Of a DNA stretch of 48,561 nucleotides, positions 34,042 through 43,134 are shown piece after piece (the first letter of the stretch is position 1; each line of letters begins with the position of its first letter). The notes under the pieces are model-generated. The model was not told the DNA's origin. It did no database searches and saw only the letters and a list, made by a program, of their open reading frames with translations. Position numbers and translations under genes: made by a program. Location of the stretch: assembly GCF_001297125.1 (NCBI RefSeq), contig NZ_LHPC01000009.1, forward strand, positions 1-48,561. The letters run 5' to 3'. The DNA comes from Pseudomonas sp. RIT-PI-q. Its GTDB lineage: Bacteria > Pseudomonadota > Gammaproteobacteria > Pseudomonadales > Pseudomonadaceae.

Positions 34042-34923
34042 ATGAAACGACTGCCTCCTCTTCCGGCACTGCACACTTTTCTGATCACCGCGCAGTGCTG
34101 CAACTTCACCCGGGCCGCCGAACAGCTGTTTATCACCCAGGGCGCGGTGAGTCGGCAGATCGCCGGGCTGGAAGAGCATCTGGGTTATGAGCTGTTCATT
34201 CGCCAGGCCCGGGGCCTTGACCTGACCGCCGAAGGACGTGAGTGGCTGCCACGGGTGCAGCAGATTTTCGAGTTGATCGACGAGGCGGTCGAACAGGTCG
34301 GCGAGAAGCGCGAAACCCTGCAACTCAAGGCCCCGACGTGCGTCATGCGCTGGCTGTTGCCGCGGTTGGTGCAGTGGCAACGGGAGCGACCGGATGTGCC
34401 GGTGGAATTGACCACCACGGTCAAGCACGGCGTGGATTTTCATCGCGAGCAGTTCGATGCGGCGGTGATGTACGGCGCGCCGCCGGACAGTTCACTGGTG
34501 TCGCAAAAACTGTTTGACGAGCAACTGACGCCGGTCTGTTCCAAGCCCATGCTCGAAGGCCCGGTGCCGCTGCTGGCGCCGGAGGATCTGGAACAGCACA
34601 TGTTGCTGCACCCGACCCGGGACGAACGCGATTGGAAAGCCTGGCTGGCGAGCGCTGACGTACGCTTGAGCAATGTCGCCAAGGGCCAGCACTTCGAAAC
34701 CCTTGACCTGGCGATGTCGATGGCGTCCCAGGGGACAGGCGTGGCGATTGGCGATTGGTCGTTGATCGGCGATGACTTGAGTGCTGGACGACTGGTCATG
34801 CCGTTTGAATTGAAGGTAAAAACGGGGCTGGCTTATTACCTGGTTTTCCCGGAAAAACCCGGACCTTCGCCGAAATTACGCGAATTGATGGGGTGGTTGG
34901 TGGAGCAGGCTCAGAGCCGTTGA
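34042..34923 (+). CDS. LysR-family regulator (GcvA-like)
   Basis: A 293-residue regulator. The N-terminal winged helix (about 5-62) reads LPALHTFLITAQCCNFTRAAEQLFITQGAVSRQIAGLEEHLGYELF in pieces typical of the GcvA group. The effector domain spans about 92-290 (RWLLPRLVQWQRERPDVPVELTT; DAAVMYGAPPDSSLV). It is divergent from the decarboxylase/dehydrogenase operon, the usual arrangement for a pathway-specific activator. The operator-like dyad lies 26 bases upstream of its own start. Confidence 0.9.
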   Translation: MKRLPPLPALHTFLITAQCCNFTRAAEQLFITQGAVSRQIAGLEEHLGYELFIRQARGLDLTAEGREWLPRVQQIFELIDEAVEQVGEKRETLQLKAPTCVMRWLLPRLVQWQRERPDVPVELTTTVKHGVDFHREQFDAAVMYGAPPDSSLVSQKLFDEQLTPVCSKPMLEGPVPLLAPEDLEQHMLLHPTRDERDWKAWLASADVRLSNVAKGQHFETLDLAMSMASQGTGVAIGDWSLIGDDLSAGRLVMPFELKVKTGLAYYLVFPEKPGPSPKLRELMGWLVEQAQSR

Positions 34924-34934
34924 AACCCTAAAAG

Positions 34935-35000
34935 CATCGCGGGCAAGCCCGCTCCCACAGGACTGCGCAAATCCTGTGGGAGCGGGCTTGCCCGCGAATG
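34935..35000. repeat. REPIN, GCGGGCTTGCCCGC type
   Basis: Arms CATCGCGGGCAAGCCCGC and complement with GTGGGAGC ends, between convergent genes. Confidence 0.86.
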
Positions 35001-35016
35001 GATTCAAGCCGCGCTA

Positions 35017-35631
35017 TCAATACCCAATAGTAAACCGCTGCCGCGAATGCTTTGGCACTTGCACTTCATCGAGCATTGCAATCGCGTAGTCGGCGAAGGT
35101 GATCCAGCTCCGCCCTTCGCGGCTCACCAGCAAATCATCCTTGCCGATCCGAAACACGCCCGTGCGCTCGCCTTCGACAAACTCTGCCGACGGCGACACA
35201 AAGGTCCAGTCCAGATCCTTCTCCTGACGCAGGTTCTCAAGAAACTCGGCCCCCGCACCGGCCTCGGCCTTGTATTCCTCCGGGAAACCTTCGCTGTCGA
35301 TGACGCGGGTGCCGTCCGGCAGCAACAGCGAACCGGCACCGCCCACCACCAGCAGGCGTTTGACCCCGGCCTTCTTCACCGGCCCGACGACGGCGCTGGC
35401 AGGCAGGGTCGAGAAGTGCGCCGCGCTGATCACCACGTCATGGCCGGCGACGGCTGCTTGCAAGGCATCAGCGTCGAGGGCATCCACGTTCTTGCTGACC
35501 ACACCTTCACGCGGGGCGATCTTCGAGGTATCCCGGGCGATGGCCGTGACGCTGTGGCCACGACGCAGGGCTTCTTCCAACAGTTGGCTACCGGCACGAC
35601 CGGTGGCACCGATGATTGCGATTTTGCTCAT
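35017..35631 (-). CDS. NAD(P)-binding Rossmann protein (atypical SDR/NmrA-like)
   Basis: A 204-residue protein with an N-terminal nucleotide-binding loop GATGRAG (residues 8-14) and a basic residue after the second strand (AIARDTSK) that suggests NADP. The middle segment GVKRLLVVGGAGSLLL is typical of the atypical SDR group similar to YwnB and flavin reductase-like NAD(H)-binding proteins. No YxxxK active site is visible, so redox-sensing or a side activity is possible. GGAG lies 6 bases before the ATG. It stands alone, followed by a REPIN on one side and another on the other. Confidence 0.82.
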   Translation of the reverse strand: MSKIAIIGATGRAGSQLLEEALRRGHSVTAIARDTSKIAPREGVVSKNVDALDADALQAAVAGHDVVISAAHFSTLPASAVVGPVKKAGVKRLLVVGGAGSLLLPDGTRVIDSEGFPEEYKAEAGAGAEFLENLRQEKDLDWTFVSPSAEFVEGERTGVFRIGKDDLLVSREGRSWITFADYAIAMLDEVQVPKHSRQRFTIGY

Positions 35632-35683
35632 GATGTTCTCCGTTGGCTTAGCTAAATAACTTGCTCACAAACGCCCTCTCTCT

Positions 35684-35783
35684 CTGTAGGAGCTGTCGAG
35701 TGCAACGAGGCTGCGATCTTTTGACTTTGTTTTTTAACGAGATCAAAAGATCGCAGCCTCGTTGCACTCGACAGCTCCTACGG
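35684..35783. repeat. REPIN, GAGGCTGCGATC type
   Basis: Long complementary arms (GTAGGAGCTGTCGAGTGCAA ... and GAGGCTGCGATCTTTTG) enclose a T/A-rich loop; related at its inner end to the repeat at 10594. Confidence 0.86.
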
Positions 35784-35808
35784 GGTCAGGTGCGTTGGGT
35801 AAAACGGG

Positions 35809-36687
35809 TTACCACTTCATCTCGCCCTTGGCGACTTTGGCGCTCAGTTCCAGGGAGCTTTCTTCGCCGAGCGTCGGGTAGCGTTTTTTCATCGAGGCAA
35901 TCAGCGCGGCGGCGTCCTTGGCCTTGGCCGTTTCTTCGTCGAACGCCTTGATGTACTCGGCGGTGAACTGCACGGCGGCCAGCGAGCGGGCGCTCTCACC
36001 CAGGTAATGGCCCGGCACGATAGTGTTCGGTTTCAGGGTTTCGATGGAATGCAGCGTAGTCAACCAATCGGCATGGGACTGCGGGGTTTGGGTGTCGGCC
36101 ATCCACACGTGGATGTTTTCCGCGACGACCACACCACCGACCACTGCCTTGATCGACGGAATCCAGACAAAACTGCGATCCGGCTGTTTGCCCTCAAGAC
36201 CCACCACCTGCAACTTCTGCCCTTCGAGCATCAGGCTGTCGCCCTTGAGTACGCCCGGCACGATGGTTTTGGCCGGCACGTCAGCGCCCATTTTCGGGCC
36301 CCAGAACGCCAGTTTGCCGTCGACGGTTTTCTTGATGTGGTCCACGGTCGGTTGCGAGGCGAGCACTTTGGCGTTAGGGAAAGCAGCCGTCAGGGTGTCG
36401 AGACCGAAGTAGTAATCCGGGTCGCCGTGGCTGATGTAGATGGTGGTCAATTGCTTGCCACTGGCGCGGATTTTCTCCACCACTTGCTCGGCCTGGGACT
36501 TGCCGAATTGCGCGTCCACCAGAATCGCGTCCTTCTCGCCGCGGACCAGTACCGAGGTCACCGGGAAGATCGCCTTGTCGCCGGGGTTGTAGACATCCAG
36601 CGTCAACGTCGATGCCGCTGTGGCATGAGCTGACAATCCCAGCATAGCGGCTAGAAAAACGCGTTTGAAAGAGGTGAATCCGATCAT
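35809..36687 (-). CDS. Secreted metallo-beta-lactamase-fold protein with altered metal motif
   Basis: A 292-residue protein with a signal peptide (about 1-24, ...GLSAHATAAS). The MBL fold is shown by TSVLVRGEKDAILVDAQFG, TIYISHGDPDYYFGLDTL and TIVPGHYLGE. The hallmark HxHxDH is here His87-Gly-Asp89-Pro-Asp91-Tyr92: two of three His are replaced, while Asp91 and the later His are kept. Either one metal is bound differently or activity is lost. Other family members with HxDxDYYF exist as I recall, so this may be a subfamily and not a broken copy. GGAG lies 6 bases before the ATG. It is divergent from a LysR gene, a probable regulator. Confidence 0.85.
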   Translation of the reverse strand: MIGFTSFKRVFLAAMLGLSAHATAASTLTLDVYNPGDKAIFPVTSVLVRGEKDAILVDAQFGKSQAEQVVEKIRASGKQLTTIYISHGDPDYYFGLDTLTAAFPNAKVLASQPTVDHIKKTVDGKLAFWGPKMGADVPAKTIVPGVLKGDSLMLEGQKLQVVGLEGKQPDRSFVWIPSIKAVVGGVVVAENIHVWMADTQTPQSHADWLTTLHSIETLKPNTIVPGHYLGESARSLAAVQFTAEYIKAFDEETAKAKDAAALIASMKKRYPTLGEESSLELSAKVAKGEMKW

Positions 36688-36716
36688 CTGTTACTCCATT
36701 GATTGTTGAACGCTTT

Positions 36717-36815
36717 TGTAGGAGCTGGCTTGCCAGCGAAGGACGTCAACGATGACGCGTGTTTACCGGATGAACACAGCGCCTGGGCGTTCTTCGCTGG
36801 CAAGCCAGCTCCTAC
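36717..36815. repeat. REPIN, GCTGGCTTGCCAGC type
   Basis: Lies between the divergent MBL and LysR genes; the loop holds the exact core CGTCAACGATGACGCG (36744-36759), also present at 21534-21549. Confidence 0.87.
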
Positions 36816-36898
36816 ACAGTGAGGCAGAGCTTAGTTGCCTGACTCAGTACAAAAAATGCGATGCTGGAACATAGTTTGTTTCTGAAAGCGGGCAAATC

Positions 36899-37804
36899 AT
36901 GGATCGTCTACAAGCAATGCGGGTGTTCGTCACGGTGGTCGACCTCGGCAGCCAGTCGGCCGCCGCCGATCATCTGGACCTGTCACGGCCGGTGGTTTCG
37001 CGGTATCTGGCGGAGCTGGAAGACTGGGTCGGTGCGCGCCTGATGCACCGCACCACACGCAAATTGAGCCTGACCGCCGCCGGTAGCGAAATCCTTCCTC
37101 GCTGCCGGCAGATGCTCGACTTATCCACAGACATGCAAGCCGCCGTCAGCGAGCCGGACGACGCACCGCGTGGCCTGCTGCGGATCAGCGTCAGCACCTC
37201 GTTCGGCCAGGCGCAACTGGCGGACGCCATGGCCGCTTACGTCAAACGCTACCCCGGCGTCAGCATCGATATGCAGATGCTCGATCGCACGGTGAACCTG
37301 GTGGATGAGCGCATCGATCTGGCGATTCGCACCAGTAACGACCTGGACCCGAACCTGATCGCGCGCCGGCTGACGGTCTGCCGCTCGGTGATCTGCGCCT
37401 CCCCCGCCTACCTGCGCGAACACCCGACACCGCAGCGGGTCGAGGACTTGAGCCTGCATAACTGCCTGACCCACTCCTACTTCGGCAAAAGCCTCTGGCA
37501 TTTCGAGCAGGACGGCGAACCGGTCTCGGTGCCGGTACAAGGCAACATCAGCGCCAACGAGGCCAGCACACTGTTACGCGCGACGATGGCCGGCGCGGGT
37601 GTGGCGATGCTGCCCAGTTATCAGGCTGGCGTGCATATCCACAGCGGCGAACTGATCCGGCTGCTGCCCCAGGCCGAACCCCGGCAAATGAACGTGTACG
37701 CGGTGTACGCCTCACGTAAACACATGCCGGCGGCGCTGCGCAGCATGCTGGATTTTCTGGTGCTGAGATTTCCCGAAGAGCCGGAGTGGGATGTGGGGTT
37801 GTAA
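36899..37804 (+). CDS. LysR-family transcriptional regulator
   Basis: A 301-residue regulator. The N-terminal winged helix reads MDRLQAMRVFVTVVDLGSQS...DLSRPVVSRYLAELEDWVGARLMHRTTRKLSLTAAG (about 1-62). The effector domain (about 90-295) has the CrgA-like pattern RGLLRISVSTSFGQ and ATMAGAGVAMLPSY. The Shine-Dalgarno is weak. It is divergent from the secreted MBL-fold gene across a 211-base gap that holds a REPIN, so control of that gene is the simplest guess. Confidence 0.88.
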   Translation: MDRLQAMRVFVTVVDLGSQSAAADHLDLSRPVVSRYLAELEDWVGARLMHRTTRKLSLTAAGSEILPRCRQMLDLSTDMQAAVSEPDDAPRGLLRISVSTSFGQAQLADAMAAYVKRYPGVSIDMQMLDRTVNLVDERIDLAIRTSNDLDPNLIARRLTVCRSVICASPAYLREHPTPQRVEDLSLHNCLTHSYFGKSLWHFEQDGEPVSVPVQGNISANEASTLLRATMAGAGVAMLPSYQAGVHIHSGELIRLLPQAEPRQMNVYAVYASRKHMPAALRSMLDFLVLRFPEEPEWDVGL

Positions 37805-37814
37805 ACACCGATCC

Positions 37815-37917
37815 CTGTAGGAGCTGGCTTGCCAGCGAAGGCGTCATTGGCGTCACCGCACAAATCTGGTCGCGCCCTTCGCTGGCAAGCCAGCTCCTAC
37901 ACAAGCCAGCTCCTACA
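37815..37917. repeat. REPIN with duplicated end
   Basis: Arms of the GCTGGCTTGCCAGC type (37815-37901) are followed by a perfect tandem copy of the last 16 bases, CAAGCCAGCTCCTACA, at 37902-37917. Confidence 0.86.
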
Positions 37918-37998
37918 AAGACCCTCTGACTGGCAACTCACCACCCCTGACCTATGCTGAAAGTAATACCGAAGGGTATTCGTTCAGAGGTCCACGCC

Positions 37999-38175
37999 AT
38001 GAACACCAGAACAAGAAGATACCTCGCGATTTTCATCACCTGCGCGGCCACGCTTGCGCTGTACGGCACGGCGGCCTGGCGCGTCGAGCAGTTGCGGCAA
38101 CTGCCCCGTGAATACGCGAGCTGCAACTTCGAGCGCTGCATTCCCCACAACGCGACCCTTAATGCCCTGCGGTAA
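37999..38175 (+). CDS. Small single-pass membrane protein
   Basis: A 58-residue protein: basic N-terminus MNTRTRRY, one membrane helix (about 9-26, LAIFITCAATLALYGTAAW), then a polar segment with two Cys (ASCNFERCIPHN) that may form a disulfide outside the membrane. GAGG lies 9 bases before the ATG. A small perfect hairpin AATACC-GAAG-GGTATT (37965-37980) lies in the leader. The stop is 9 bases from the convergent pobR stop. I do not recognise the family. Confidence 0.6.
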   Translation: MNTRTRRYLAIFITCAATLALYGTAAWRVEQLRQLPREYASCNFERCIPHNATLNALR

Positions 38176-38184
38176 CGAAGGGGA

Positions 38185-39081
38185 TCAGGCCTCGTTGTCC
38201 TGATCGGCCTTCAAGCGGTCGCGAAAAGCCTTGGGCGAGATCCCCACACGACGTCGGAACAGGCGCGTGAAGTTGGTCGGATCGGAAAACCCCAACACGT
38301 CGGACATTTCATAAATGGTCATGCTGGTGTAGGTCAGCAAGCGCTTGGCCTCCAGCAATTGACGCTCGTGCATGATCTGCAACGCCGGCTGCCCCGCCAA
38401 TTCACGGCAAGTGCCGTTGAGGTGCGACACCGAAATCCCCAGCCGATGCGCCAGGTCCTCGACCTTGACGTGCTGGCGATAAGTTTCTTCCACCAGTTGA
38501 ATAAAGCCGTTGAGGTATTCCCGGGCACGTTGCGGACGCTGATTCGCGGAGCGGCGCTGGATCACCTGACGGCTGACCCACACCATGATCACGCTGACCA
38601 GCGAATGCATGAGCATTTCCCGCGCCGGTTGATGGCCGGTGTATTCGTTTTGCAGCGCAGAAAACAGGCTGTTGAGATACTCGTCGTCCTTGCCCACTGG
38701 ATAACTTTCGGCCTGGGCCAGTGCATTCACCGAGTTGCCCAGTTGCGACTGAAGATGGGCGACCAGCGGCGCGGCAAGAGTCACGACAAAGCCTTCGACG
38801 TCTTCGGAAAAGCGATAACCATGCACCGACAGCGGCGGCAGGATCAGCATTGCCGGCTCCGTCAGTTGCGTACGTTTGCCTTCGATTTCAAGCTCTGCCT
38901 GACCTTTGAACACGAAGAGCAACTGGCACAAATCAGCGTGGCGGTGGGGTTTTATTTCCCATTGATGTTCGCGGCTGCGTTTGGAAATGGTTTCGCAGTG
39001 CAACAAATCCGGGGTCGGCCAGTCCAGGCTTTCACCATAGAGTTTGAACACTGGAATCGAAGGTAGGTCAGGCTTGTTCAT
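38185..39081 (-). CDS. pobR: AraC-family regulator of pobA
   Basis: A 298-residue regulator with a cupin-like sensor arm (about 25-140: PHRHADLCQLLFVFKGQAELEIEG; PPLSVHGYRFSEDVEGF) and a C-terminal AraC-type double helix-turn-helix (about 190-290: VEDLAHRLGISVSHLNGTCRELAG; MSDVLGFSDPTNFTRLFRRRVGISPKAFR). It is divergent from pobA, the standard Pseudomonas layout, and should activate pobA in the presence of 4-hydroxybenzoate. The start at 39081 gives the usual beginning; upstream in-frame codons cross the shared promoter region and are unlikely. Confidence 0.88.
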   Translation of the reverse strand: MNKPDLPSIPVFKLYGESLDWPTPDLLHCETISKRSREHQWEIKPHRHADLCQLLFVFKGQAELEIEGKRTQLTEPAMLILPPLSVHGYRFSEDVEGFVVTLAAPLVAHLQSQLGNSVNALAQAESYPVGKDDEYLNSLFSALQNEYTGHQPAREMLMHSLVSVIMVWVSRQVIQRRSANQRPQRAREYLNGFIQLVEETYRQHVKVEDLAHRLGISVSHLNGTCRELAGQPALQIMHERQLLEAKRLLTYTSMTIYEMSDVLGFSDPTNFTRLFRRRVGISPKAFRDRLKADQDNEA

Positions 39082-39083
39082 AA

Positions 39084-40454
<1,371 letters not shown>

Positions 40455-40472
40455 CCTGCTATCGACTTACAC

Positions 40473-40494
40473 TGGCGAGCATTCCCGCTCGCCA
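40473..40494 (+). terminator. Hairpin between pobA and the efflux gene
   Basis: A perfect 8-base-pair stem TGGCGAGC / GCTCGCCA with loop ATTCCC lies 18 bases after the pobA stop. It has no T-run, so it could be a weak terminator or an mRNA-stabilising end. Confidence 0.5.
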
Positions 40495-40530
40495 CGCTTC
40501 TTGCGGGTCCATCACCGCAGGTTTTACCCC

Positions 40531-42048
40531 GTGACCAATCTCAACCAGCCTGAAACAACCAAACCGGCCATTCGCAGCGTGCTGATCGCCCTGATGCTGG
40601 CGATTTTTCTCGCTGCCCTGGACCAGACCATCGTCGCCGTTTCAATGCCGGCCATTTCCGCGCAGTTCAAGGATGTCAGCCTGCTGGCCTGGGTGATTTC
40701 CGGCTACATGGTGGCGATGACCGTGGCCGTGCCGATCTACGGCAAGCTCGGCGACCTGTACGGCCGACGCAAGTTGATGCTGTTCGGCATGGGGGTGTTC
40801 ACGCTTGCTTCGTTATTTTGCGGCATGGCGCAAAGCATGGAGCAATTGGTGCTGGCGCGGATTATTCAGGGCATTGGTGCCGGCGGAATGGTGTCGGTGA
40901 GCCAGGCGATCATCGGCGACATCGTGCCGCCCCGTGAGCGCGGTCGCTATCAAGGCTATTTCAGCAGCATGTACGCGGTGGCCAGCGTGGCAGGCCCGGT
41001 ATTCGGCGGTTACATGACCGAATACCTGTCCTGGCGCTGGGTGTTTCTGATCAACCTGCCGCTGGGCCTGGGCGCGTGGCTGGTAGCCAATCGCACACTG
41101 GTGGGGCTGCCGGTGCCGCAGCGCAAGCCGGTCATCGATTACCTCGGCACAGTGCTGATGATCATCGGTTTGACTGCATTGCTGCTGGGCATCACTCAGG
41201 TCGGCCAGGGTTATTCGTGGCGCAGCGCCGAAGTGCTGGGCTTGCTCGTTTGTGCGGTATTGGTGCTGGCGCTGTTTGTCTGGCATGAGCGTCGGGCGCG
41301 GGAGCCGTTGCTGCCGATGCACCTGTTCGCCAACCGCAATGCGATTCTGTGCTGGTGCACGATTTTCTTCACCAGTTTCCAGGCGATCTCATTGATCGTC
41401 CTGATGCCGCTGCGCTTCCAGAGCGTCACCGGTGCCGGGGCCGACAGCGCTGCGCTGCACCTGTTGCCGCTGGCCATGGGCTTGCCGATCGGCGCCTATT
41501 TCGCCGGCCGCCGGACCTCGGTCACCGGGCGCTACAAACCGATGATCCTCGGCGGCGCGGTACTGATGCCTATCTCGATCCTCGGGATGGCATTCAGTGC
41601 GCCTCAGGCAGTTTTACTCAGCAGCCTGTTCATGTTGCTCAGCGGGATCGCTTCCGGCATGCAGTTCCCGACTTCGTTGGTCGGGACACAGAACTCGGTG
41701 GCTCAACGGGACATCGGCGTCGCCACCAGCACCACCAACCTGTTCCGTTCGTTGGGCGGCGCGGTGGGTGTGGCGTTGATGTCGGCGCTGCTGCTGGCGT
41801 TGTTGCAGGATTCAAGTTTCGCCCATCTGGCCGGGTCGACGCTGATTGCCGAGGGCAGTTCCGGGAATGTCTTGCTCGATGGTTTGAACGCCGCGCCAGG
41901 GGACGCGCAGAACGCCTTGCGTGCAGAGCTGCTGCTGACCTTTCGGCATTTGCTGATGGTCAGCGCGGCGGTGTCGTTGCTCGGGCTGGCGGCGGCGATT
42001 GCGATGCCGAACATGTTGTTGCGTGGGCGTGAGGATAAGGTTCGGTAG
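40531..42048 (+). CDS. DHA2-family (14-helix) MFS efflux transporter
   Basis: A 505-residue drug:H+ antiporter of the EmrB/QacA type with about 14 helices. Motifs: ALDQTIVAVSMPAISAQFKDVS (motif D1), GKLGDLYGRRKLMLFG (motif A) and GGYMTEYLSWRWVFLINLPLG (motif C region). The likely start is GTG at 40531 with AGG 9 bases upstream; the frame is open much further upstream into pobA, but those residues are not membrane-protein-like. The gap to pobA is 76 bases with a hairpin, so partial read-through is possible. Export of an aromatic acid is a reasonable but unproven guess. Confidence 0.88.
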   Translation: MTNLNQPETTKPAIRSVLIALMLAIFLAALDQTIVAVSMPAISAQFKDVSLLAWVISGYMVAMTVAVPIYGKLGDLYGRRKLMLFGMGVFTLASLFCGMAQSMEQLVLARIIQGIGAGGMVSVSQAIIGDIVPPRERGRYQGYFSSMYAVASVAGPVFGGYMTEYLSWRWVFLINLPLGLGAWLVANRTLVGLPVPQRKPVIDYLGTVLMIIGLTALLLGITQVGQGYSWRSAEVLGLLVCAVLVLALFVWHERRAREPLLPMHLFANRNAILCWCTIFFTSFQAISLIVLMPLRFQSVTGAGADSAALHLLPLAMGLPIGAYFAGRRTSVTGRYKPMILGGAVLMPISILGMAFSAPQAVLLSSLFMLLSGIASGMQFPTSLVGTQNSVAQRDIGVATSTTNLFRSLGGAVGVALMSALLLALLQDSSFAHLAGSTLIAEGSSGNVLLDGLNAAPGDAQNALRAELLLTFRHLLMVSAAVSLLGLAAAIAMPNMLLRGREDKVR

Positions 42049-42060
42049 ACCGAGTCGCCT

Positions 42061-42128
42061 GCATCGCGGGCAAGCCCGCTCCCACAAGGACCCTGCAAAT
42101 CCTGTGGGAGCGGGCTTGCCCGCGATGG
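42061..42128. repeat. REPIN, GCGGGCTTGCCCGC type
   Basis: Arms CATCGCGGGCAAGCCCGC and complement with GTGGGAGC ends; nearly identical to the one at 34935, including the loop. It lies between convergent genes. Confidence 0.86.
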
Positions 42129-42150
42129 CGTCGTTACTGACACCCTAAAA

Positions 42151-42999
42151 TCACGGGCTGTAATACCCGACAGCCACCAGAAAATGCCCGACCTTTTTCA
42201 GGTAGGCATGTTTGTCCTCGACCTTTCCGGTCACCGGGTTTTTCCAGCGGTATTCGTATTCGCCGTAATCCTGTTTGGCGATCAAGGCCAGGATCGGCTC
42301 GCCCACCGGCTTGCCTTCCGGGTCGTTGACCTTGCTGAAATCGGTGTTGATCAACCGCAGGTTGGTGCCGTGGGCCACGTAACGCTGGGTGTTCAGGTCG
42401 ACGACGAACACATACAGGTCATCCTGCAAATAGCCGCCCTTCAGGGAGTTGATCGCCATGAGTGTGCCCTTCTCGTCCTTGACCAGATCGGCCGCTGCTT
42501 TATTCAGCAACGCCATCGCCTGTTCCGCCGAGGCCCGTGGCAGGTAGTAACCGACCGCCAGAATCCGCTGACCGATACGCTGGTAGTACACGTGTTTGCG
42601 CTCGACCTTGCCATCGGACCAGTTCTGCCAACGGTATTCCGCCTGCTGAATGCCATTGCCTTCGGGGACTTTCAGGGCGTCCTTGAAGGCTTTCTGCAAA
42701 TCCGGCCCGAGGGTTTCGGAGACATCACGGCCGATCAGCGCCGAAGACGGCCCGCCGCTGGCGAGCATCACGCCCTTGGTGTCGACCACGAACACGTAAC
42801 GATCCTTGTCGACAAATTCACCCTGGCGGCTGAAGGCAGCGAAGGCTTTGTCGCCATTGTCGTGGTAGTAGGCCAGGGCTTTTTCCAGCAGGGCCTTGGC
42901 GGCCTGGCTGTCATCCTTTTCCGTCCCGGCGGCCTGGGCCTGGCCGAAGCACAGCAAGAGCATCGCGCCCAGCACGGCCACCTTCTGCAATAATCCCAT
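42151..42999 (-). CDS. Periplasmic tandem single-Cache protein
   Basis: A 282-residue protein with a signal peptide (about 1-24, ...LLLCFGQAQA) and two copies of the same domain. Copy 1 (about 30-155) has RYVFVVDTKGVMLASGG and ends RILAVGYYLP; copy 2 (about 160-282) has LYVFVVDLNTQRYVAHG and ends FLVAVGYYSP. These are single-Cache ligand-binding domains, normally the outer part of chemoreceptors or kinases. No membrane helix or signalling domain follows, so it is a free periplasmic sensor or binding protein. A partner would have to lie elsewhere in the genome. Confidence 0.85.
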   Translation of the reverse strand: MGLLQKVAVLGAMLLLCFGQAQAAGTEKDDSQAAKALLEKALAYYHDNGDKAFAAFSRQGEFVDKDRYVFVVDTKGVMLASGGPSSALIGRDVSETLGPDLQKAFKDALKVPEGNGIQQAEYRWQNWSDGKVERKHVYYQRIGQRILAVGYYLPRASAEQAMALLNKAAADLVKDEKGTLMAINSLKGGYLQDDLYVFVVDLNTQRYVAHGTNLRLINTDFSKVNDPEGKPVGEPILALIAKQDYGEYEYRWKNPVTGKVEDKHAYLKKVGHFLVAVGYYSP

Positions 43000-43084
43000 T
43001 GCGCATCCCTCGTTCTTCTTGGTGTTTGAAGAGCGTAGACGGCTTGGGGATTTGTACGAGCATTCAGGAAAACGCAGTGGGCCT

Positions 43085-43112
43085 CTGTAGCAGCTGCCGA
43101 AGGCTGCTACAG
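43085..43112. terminator. Hairpin between coiled-coil and Cache genes
   Basis: CTGTAGCAGC / GCTGCTACAG with an 8-base loop, a perfect 10-base stem resembling a shortened REP. It lacks a T-run; termination or mRNA end protection is possible. Confidence 0.45.
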
Positions 43113-43134
43113 GTGGTTGCGCAACGCCTGGAAA

